NCBI GenBank assembly: GCA_028067895.1 | Contig: JAPTUI010000175.1 | Location: 1-10,034 of the forward strand | From: Pseudomonadota bacterium | GTDB taxonomy: Bacteria; Pseudomonadota; Gammaproteobacteria; Steroidobacterales; Steroidobacteraceae | Reading direction: 5' to 3' | DNA length: 10,034 nt | Shown: positions 5,978-10,034 of the stretch, piece after piece | How positions within the stretch are numbered: the first letter of the stretch is position 1 | Layout of the letters: each line of letters starts with the position of its first letter | The notes under the pieces: model-generated | The model's database searches: none | What the model saw: the letters and a program-made list of their open reading frames with translations, nothing else | What the model was told of the DNA's origin: nothing | Translations under genes and position numbers: made by a program

Positions 5978-6691
5978 TCACGGCACCGATATGGCGCTCC
6001 AGGGATAGGTCTGCACCAGCGGGGCGATGTTCGGCCGGCTCGAACGCACCGTCACCGTCAGACGCTCGGGCTTGAAGCCCGGCGGCAGCACCAGGGTCGG
6101 TTTGAATTCCTGGTAGTAACGGAAGCGGTAGCGCAGGTCGGCCGCATGGCCCGTGAGCGCCTGATGGTTCAACGTCGAGCCGCCCGGCCCGCTGCCCGCG
6201 ACGCTCAAGCTCACCGTCCCAGCCACCTCGCCATCCGGGCGATCGCTGCGCAGCAGCGAGAGGTCCGCCCGGAAATGCAGCGGCCGCTTGCCCGGGGACA
6301 GCTGCACCTCCCCGACGCGCACCCCGATCGCCGGGGCACCGGAGGCGAGCACACCGCGGTAGAACGCGAGCTTCTCGCGCTGCCGGGCGATCTGGGCCTG
6401 CAGCTGCGCAATGGTGTGCGTCACCACCTCTTCAGCATGGGCATGTCCGGCATTGAAGGTCTGCAGTTCCGCCACGCGGGCCTCCAAGGTCCGCTGCGTG
6501 TGCTTCAGCCGCTCGATGTCCGCTGCCAGAACGGCGTGCTCGTGGATTGCCGCAAGGATACTGTAGCCGGCACTGTAGCGACCGAGCTCAAACGCCAGAT
6601 ACAGCACGAGCAACGCCCCGAGGGCGAGCCCGATCCGCATCCCGCGGCTGCGCCAGGGACGCACCGACGCCATCGGCTGCGGGCTATTCAC
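5978..6691 (-). CDS. Single-pass membrane protein with coiled coil (DUF6776-like)
   Basis: Function unknown. The 237-residue protein has a basic N-terminus, one hydrophobic segment (about residues 19-36: RIGLALGALLVLYLAFEL), a predicted coiled coil (about 50-115, rich in Glu, Gln, Leu and Ala) and a C-terminal beta-rich domain. This fits a bitopic inner-membrane protein facing the periplasm. I recall similar proteins next to erpA in Pseudomonas (DUF6776); this is memory, not a search. The GTG at 6691 is preferred: AGGTG lies 7 bases upstream, and the gene overlaps the rppH stop region by 8 bases, suggesting translational coupling. Other starts are GTG 6697 and ATG 6673. Its place between rppH and erpA does not reveal a role. 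Confidence 0.85.
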   Translation of the reverse strand: MNSPQPMASVRPWRSRGMRIGLALGALLVLYLAFELGRYSAGYSILAAIHEHAVLAADIERLKHTQRTLEARVAELQTFNAGHAHAEEVVTHTIAQLQAQIARQREKLAFYRGVLASGAPAIGVRVGEVQLSPGKRPLHFRADLSLLRSDRPDGEVAGTVSLSVAGSGPGGSTLNHQALTGHAADLRYRFRYYQEFKPTLVLPPGFKPERLTVTVRSSRPNIAPLVQTYPWSAISVP

Positions 6692-7277
6692 CCGCACGCA
6701 CCTGCGCGTCGTCGCGGGTCCGACCGGTCAGCTCATCCCACCAGTCCGGCAGTGCCGGCTGTCCGGTGGGAAAGGCGAGCGGCGCGAGCTCCGTGAGGGC
6801 GCGCTGGTAGACCTTGCGCTTGAAGTAGATCACCTCGCGCGCCGGCTCCCAGAAATCCGCCCACCGCCACTCGTCGAACTCCGGCTCCGTGGTGCTGCGG
6901 AAGTCGAACGTCTCAACCTCGCGGCGCAGGCGCAGCAGACACCAGCGCTGTTTCTGCCCAATGCACACCGGATGGCGGTTGCGCCGCACGTACCGCGGCG
7001 GCAGCCGGTAACGCAGCCAGCGCGCGGTATGTCCGAGCAGCTCGACGTCCTCGGCCGCAAGGCCGATTTCCTCGTGCAGTTCGCGGTAGAGCGCCTCCTC
7101 GAGGCTCTCCCCGGTGCGGATGCCGCCCTGCGGGAACTGCCAGCCCTTGCCGCCGGCACGCCGGCCGAGAAACACATCGCCGTCGCGGCGCATCAGCACG
7201 ATCCCGACGTTGGCGCGAAACCCATCCGCATCGATGATGTCGCCGCCCATGCCCTGCCCCGAGTGCGTCTGGTTCAT
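6684..7277 (-). CDS. rppH: RNA pyrophosphohydrolase RppH (Nudix)
   Basis: Removes pyrophosphate from the 5' end of mRNAs, which opens them to RNase E decay. The 197-residue protein has a perfect Nudix box (residues 51-73) with RELHEEIGL at its end, and family-specific segments GKGWQFPQGG, RNRHPVCIGQKQRW, EFDEWRW and VIYFKRKVYQ. These distinguish RppH from other Nudix enzymes. The ATG at 7277 lies 13 bases after the tyrA stop. A second ATG at 7250 (residue 10) is equally possible, since E. coli RppH begins close to the IDADGFRANVG-like segment. The C-terminal tail (about 25 residues after the QPALPDWWDEL segment) is polar and may be disordered. It overlaps the next gene, so the two are probably co-expressed. 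Confidence 0.95.
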   Translation of the reverse strand: MNQTHSGQGMGGDIIDADGFRANVGIVLMRRDGDVFLGRRAGGKGWQFPQGGIRTGESLEEALYRELHEEIGLAAEDVELLGHTARWLRYRLPPRYVRRNRHPVCIGQKQRWCLLRLRREVETFDFRSTTEPEFDEWRWADFWEPAREVIYFKRKVYQRALTELAPLAFPTGQPALPDWWDELTGRTRDDAQVRAGE

Positions 7278-7290
7278 TCCGGTCCCGTCT

Positions 7291-8415
7291 CTAGGCTCGC
7301 CGCTCGGCGACGCTGCGCCGGTCCTGCAGGTACTCCCGACCCTGGCGCATCAGGGCCACGAACGTGTCGTGGTCGCGCGACAGCACGGCGGTGCGGATGC
7401 GCTCGACGGACTGCACCAGCGCCTCGAGCGACTCCGCGCCGTAATCGTTCAGACTTTGAATCTCGTAGTACAGCTCCGGACTCTCCGCGGCGACACAGGC
7501 AGCAACGTCGAGCTGCGCATCGAACGTGGTGCTCGAGAGCCGCGCGAGCTTCGGCGCCGCCTCGCCGCTCTCGGCGAGTGCGGTGAAAAACGCGATGTTC
7601 AGCGCATGCGACAGGCCGAGCACGTAGGCGATCAGCCGATCGTGATCATCGAGGCTCATCACCACCTGTTCGACCATGGTCGGGGCGAACAGCGCGCGCG
7701 CCGCAGCGAGCGCCTCGGCGTGGCCGAGGTCGACGAAAATGACGTGTCGCCCGGAGAGCAGTTCCGTGTCCGGCCCAAACATCGGGTGCACCGAGGTGAC
7801 GCGGCAACCGTGCGACTTCAGCGCCTGCAGCCCCGAGCGCAGCGGGGACTTCAGCGAGCCGACGTCGAAGATGAGCCCGGCGGGACGGCGCAGCGCGAGG
7901 TCACGCAGGATCGCATCGGTCGCCGCGAGCGGCGTGGCGAGCACGATGCAGTCGTGCGTCAGGTCGCTGGCGCGCCAATCGGCCACCGTGGGCACCCCGG
8001 CCACCGTCCCGGCCGGATCGGCCGCCTCCACGGCGAACCCCTGCGAGGTGAGGAACTGCACGAACCAGCGGCCCATCTTGCCGCCGCCACCGATGACCAG
8101 CGCCCGGCGGCCCGAGCCGGTGCCCTGCGCCGCGACGCTCGCCTGCTCCTGCGTGGTGAGCGAGGCACGAATCAGCAGGCGCAGCAGCTCCTCGGCGAGC
8201 ACCGGGGAGACACCGAGTTCGGCGGCCGCGGTGCGCGCCCCCATAAGCACCTCGCGCTCGCGGCCGTAATCGCGTGTCGGGTGGCCGGTGGCCCGCTTGA
8301 CGCGCGCGACCTCGGCGCTGAGTGCCTTGCGCTCGGCAGCGAGCCGGATGAATTGCCGGTCGAGCTCGGTGAGCCGGCGGCGCAAATCATCCAGGGTCAC
8401 ATCGTCGCGGGTCAT
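7291..8415 (-). CDS. tyrA: Chorismate mutase / prephenate dehydrogenase (AroQ-TyrA fusion)
   Basis: A bifunctional enzyme that turns chorismate into prephenate, then oxidatively decarboxylates it to 4-hydroxyphenylpyruvate for tyrosine synthesis. With the ATG at 8415 it has 374 residues; E. coli T-protein has 373. Residues 1-90 are an AroQ domain (LRRRLTELDRQF, AERKAL, VARVKRATGHP). Residues 104-374 are the dehydrogenase, with the nucleotide motif VIGGGGKMG (107-115) and catalytic His210 in HPMFGPDTE. By eye alignment, the prephenate-binding Arg (E. coli Arg294) is Cys307 here, a possible loss or change of specificity. Longer in-frame starts (ATG 8451, GTG 8514) extend beyond the usual family N-terminus, and a candidate promoter overlaps them. 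It heads the tyrA-rppH run and is divergent from pdxH. Confidence 0.93.
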   Translation of the reverse strand: MTRDDVTLDDLRRRLTELDRQFIRLAAERKALSAEVARVKRATGHPTRDYGREREVLMGARTAAAELGVSPVLAEELLRLLIRASLTTQEQASVAAQGTGSGRRALVIGGGGKMGRWFVQFLTSQGFAVEAADPAGTVAGVPTVADWRASDLTHDCIVLATPLAATDAILRDLALRRPAGLIFDVGSLKSPLRSGLQALKSHGCRVTSVHPMFGPDTELLSGRHVIFVDLGHAEALAAARALFAPTMVEQVVMSLDDHDRLIAYVLGLSHALNIAFFTALAESGEAAPKLARLSSTTFDAQLDVAACVAAESPELYYEIQSLNDYGAESLEALVQSVERIRTAVLSRDHDTFVALMRQGREYLQDRRSVAERRA

Positions 8416-8454
8416 GCGGAGCAGTCCGATCACTGCGCGGTAGGCAGCCATTTC

Positions 8455-8483
8455 TTTGTATCGGGCCGGCGGCGGCACCGCAA
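8455..8483 (-). promoter_or_regulatory. Candidate tyrA promoter
   Basis: The minus strand has TTGCGG (-35, 8478-8483), a 17-base spacer and TACAAA (-10, 8455-8460). Predicted start near 8448 leaves about 33 bases before the ATG at 8415. The boxes are imperfect (the -10 lacks the final T). If correct, this excludes the upstream ATG at 8451. I see no clear TyrR box. Confidence 0.4.
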
Positions 8484-8525
8484 GTCGAATTTCACGCCTG
8501 CCGCGCCGCGGCACTTTCCCGTACC

Positions 8526-9221
8526 ATGCCGACCATGTCCACGCAGACCGAATTGTCCGCCGGCACCCCGTCGGCCGAGCCGCTCGCGATCCTCGAGCGC
8601 TGGCTCGGGGAGGCCCGCCGCGCGGCCACGCAACCGAACCCGAATGCGATGGTGCTCGCCACCTGCGGTGCGGACGGACGGCCGTCCGCGCGCGTGGTGC
8701 TGTGCAAGGGCATCACCGCCGAGCCGGGGTACATCGCCTTCTATACCAATTACGCCTCGCGCAAGGGCCGGGAGCTCGCAGCCACCGGTCGGGCCGCAGC
8801 GGTGTTTCACTGGGACGCGCTGCACCGTCAGGTGCGCATCGAGGGCCCGGTGGTGCGCGCACCGGCGGCCGACAGTGATGCGTATTTCGCCTCGCGGCCC
8901 TGGCAGAGCCGCCTCGGCGCCTGGGCGAGCGAGCAGAGCGAGCCGGTCGAATCGCGCTCGGCGCTCGAGCGAGCGCTCGGCGCGGCGGCCGAACGCTTCG
9001 GCGCGCCGGTGCCGAATGCTCAGGGCAGCGAGCCGCCCTTTGGCGGACCCATCCCGCGCCCCTCGCACTGGGGCGGTTTCCGCTTGTGGGCCGAATCCGT
9101 GGAGCTGTGGATCGAGGGTCCGGCGCGCATTCACGACCGCCTGGAGTGGAAACGGGCACTCACGGCGGCGGGTGAATCGTTCGCGGCCGGCCCCTGGAGT
9201 GTCACCCGATTGCAGCCTTAG
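8526..9221 (+). CDS. pdxH: Pyridoxamine/pyridoxine 5'-phosphate oxidase
   Basis: FMN enzyme that oxidises PNP or PMP to the cofactor pyridoxal 5'-phosphate. The 231-residue protein carries the family segments in order: NAMVLATCGADGRPSARVVL with the FMN site RVVLCK (56-61), FYTNYASRKG (72-81), RQVRIEG (101-107), SRPWQSRLGAWAS (123-135), HWGGFRL (181-187), WIEGPARIHDR (195-205) and the end WSVTRLQP. Relative to E. coli PdxH (218 residues) there is a longer linker (about 159-178) before WGGFR and a longer loop near the end. The ATG at 8526 is used; ATG 8535 is equally possible, and no Shine-Dalgarno is seen for either. The gene is divergent from tyrA and converges on rsmE with a 7-base gap. Confidence 0.95.
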   Translation: MPTMSTQTELSAGTPSAEPLAILERWLGEARRAATQPNPNAMVLATCGADGRPSARVVLCKGITAEPGYIAFYTNYASRKGRELAATGRAAAVFHWDALHRQVRIEGPVVRAPAADSDAYFASRPWQSRLGAWASEQSEPVESRSALERALGAAAERFGAPVPNAQGSEPPFGGPIPRPSHWGGFRLWAESVELWIEGPARIHDRLEWKRALTAAGESFAAGPWSVTRLQP

Positions 9222-9231
9222 CGCCGCGCTA
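9219..9231. other. GC palindrome at pdxH/rsmE junction
   Basis: The 13-base palindrome TAGCGC-C-GCGCTA runs from the first base of the pdxH stop (TAG) to the last base of the rsmE stop on the other strand. The two convergent stop codons therefore form its outer arms. As RNA the loop would be tight, so only a small hairpin can form. There is no T-tract. It resembles the palindrome at the ppk/ppx junction. Confidence 0.35.
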
Positions 9232-9960
9232 GAGGTCCCCGAAGCGCTGCTGCAGCAGCGCGAGCAGCGTCACGGCCGCCGTCTCGGTGCGCAGCACGCG
9301 CGGGCCGAGCCGCACGGCATGAAAGCCCTGCTCGAGCGCCGCTTGCGATTCCGCGGCGGCGAGCCCTCCCTCCGGTCCGATCAGGACCAGCACGTCCCCG
9401 GCGGCCGACGGCAGCGCATCGAGACCGGCGTGCGCCTGCGGGTTCGCCAGCACATGCAGCGTCCCGGCGCCGAGCGTCGCGAACAACGTCGGCAGCGGCT
9501 GCGGCAGATCGATGTGCGGCAGGCGGCTACGCCCGCTCTGCTCACAGGCCGACACCGCGATGCCGTGCCAATGGCGCTGCTTGCTGCGCGCCTGTTCGGC
9601 ATCGAGGCGCACGACGCTGCGCTCGGTCAGCACCGGCACGATACGGGTCACGCCGAGCTCGACGGCCTTCTGGACGACCCAGTCCATGCGCTCCCCGCGC
9701 GAGATCCCCTGCGCCAGAGTGAGCTGCAGCGGGGACTCGGTGCGACCCTCCTGCCGCGGCCCGAGCGCGACGTGCACCTCGCCCTTGCGCATCGCCTCGA
9801 TGCGCCCGCTGTACTCCCCGCCCTCGCCGTCGAACACCTCGAGGACATCGCCCACCCCGAGGCGCAGCACGCGGGCGAGATGATTGGCCGTATCGCCGCG
9901 CACGGTGCAGGCACCGCCCGCCTGAAGCGGTGCGGACACGTGGATGCGCGTCAGTCGCAC
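9229..9960 (-). CDS. rsmE: 16S rRNA (uracil(1498)-N3)-methyltransferase RsmE
   Basis: SPOUT-class methyltransferase that uses S-adenosylmethionine to methylate U1498 of 16S rRNA in the decoding region of the 30S subunit. The 243-residue protein matches E. coli RsmE in length (243). An N-terminal PUA-like domain comes first (MRLTRIHV, ANHLARVLRLGVGD, FDGEGGEYSG), then SRGERMDWVVQKAVELGV and SACEQSGRSRLP. The C-terminal knot motifs are LIGPEGGL (193-200) and LGPRVLRTETA (218-228), and the end is QQRFGDL. The start codon is GTG at 9960, inside the last codons of bioA (10-base overlap), which suggests translational coupling with it. I recall bioA next to this gene in Pseudomonas too. Confidence 0.96.
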   Translation of the reverse strand: MRLTRIHVSAPLQAGGACTVRGDTANHLARVLRLGVGDVLEVFDGEGGEYSGRIEAMRKGEVHVALGPRQEGRTESPLQLTLAQGISRGERMDWVVQKAVELGVTRIVPVLTERSVVRLDAEQARSKQRHWHGIAVSACEQSGRSRLPHIDLPQPLPTLFATLGAGTLHVLANPQAHAGLDALPSAAGDVLVLIGPEGGLAAAESQAALEQGFHAVRLGPRVLRTETAAVTLLALLQQRFGDL

Positions 9961-10034
9961 GTCGCCCGCTCGATCCCTTCGCGGGCCACCTCGACCATCA
10001 GGTCGATTTCCTCCGGGGTGACCACGTAGGGCGG
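9951..10034 (-). CDS. bioA: Adenosylmethionine-8-amino-7-oxononanoate aminotransferase, C-terminus (partial)
   Basis: Only the last 27 residues and a TGA stop lie in the window (start PPYVVTPEEIDLM, end IERATCD). The PPYV-x-TPEEID pattern is what the C-terminus of class III PLP aminotransferases of the BioA type looks like. The overlap with rsmE supports BioA, because I recall bioA-rsmE as neighbours in Pseudomonas. BioA uses SAM as amino donor in biotin synthesis. Another class III aminotransferase cannot be excluded from so short a piece. Confidence 0.7.
   Translation of the reverse strand, partial: PPYVVTPEEIDLMVEVAREGIERATCD

Noticed and set aside
8522..8534. TACCAT as a -10 box giving a leaderless pdxH start at ATG 8535
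   Set aside because: The 7-base distance is tempting, but there is no -35 box at usable spacing and the hexamer itself is weak.
7114..10029. 971-residue open frame on the plus strand across rppH, tyrA, pdxH and rsmE
   Set aside because: It runs antisense to three real genes and out of frame through pdxH. No domain is recognisable, and its composition is that of a GC-rich shadow frame.
1..10034. Mobile elements, CRISPR arrays, tRNA genes or a defence-type gene cluster
   Set aside because: No transposase, integrase, terminal repeats, spaced repeats or cloverleaf sequence was seen. All sizeable frames are core genes or shadows of them.

Overview
The window looks like ordinary core chromosome of a high-GC gammaproteobacterium. 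The first 53 bases are the 5' end of a 16S rRNA gene on the minus strand, with the conserved 27F primer site. Every protein I recognise matches gammaproteobacterial families: PPK1, Ppx, ErpA, RppH, a fused chorismate mutase/prephenate dehydrogenase, PdxH, RsmE and the tail of BioA. Having tyrS directly upstream of an rRNA operon, and bioA next to rsmE, recalls Pseudomonas-type gene order as I remember it. A lineage near Xanthomonadales, Nevskiales or Steroidobacterales is possible but is only inference.

Layout. 1-544: 16S start, rRNA leader with boxA/boxC-like signals and a hairpin, two very similar tandem promoters (P2 and P1), and an AT-rich palindromic patch upstream of P1. 545-1750: tyrS, minus strand, reading towards the rRNA operon. 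1896-3983: ppk, plus strand, divergent from tyrS. 3996-8415: five minus-strand genes, transcribed in the order tyrA, rppH, a DUF6776-like membrane protein, erpA, ppx. The last gene converges on ppk with a 12-base gap. 8526-9221: pdxH, plus strand, divergent from tyrA. 9229-9960: rsmE, minus strand, converging on pdxH and overlapping the end of bioA, which runs off the window edge.

How the genes relate. ppk makes polyphosphate and ppx degrades it; they sit tail to tail and are not in one operon. tyrA makes the tyrosine precursor and tyrS loads tyrosine on tRNA, but they are not co-transcribed. rppH (mRNA 5'-end processing), the membrane protein and erpA (Fe-S delivery) are close-packed behind tyrA, although erpA also has a good promoter of its own. 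pdxH (PLP) lies two genes from bioA, whose product uses PLP.

I found no mobile element, CRISPR array, tRNA or defence-like cassette, and no sign of a new multi-gene system. The points most worth a second look are: an Arg-to-Cys change at a prephenate-binding position in TyrA; an erpA promoter whose predicted start site falls on the ATG (leaderless mRNA); the duplicated rRNA promoter; and perfect or near-perfect GC palindromes at both convergent gene junctions.
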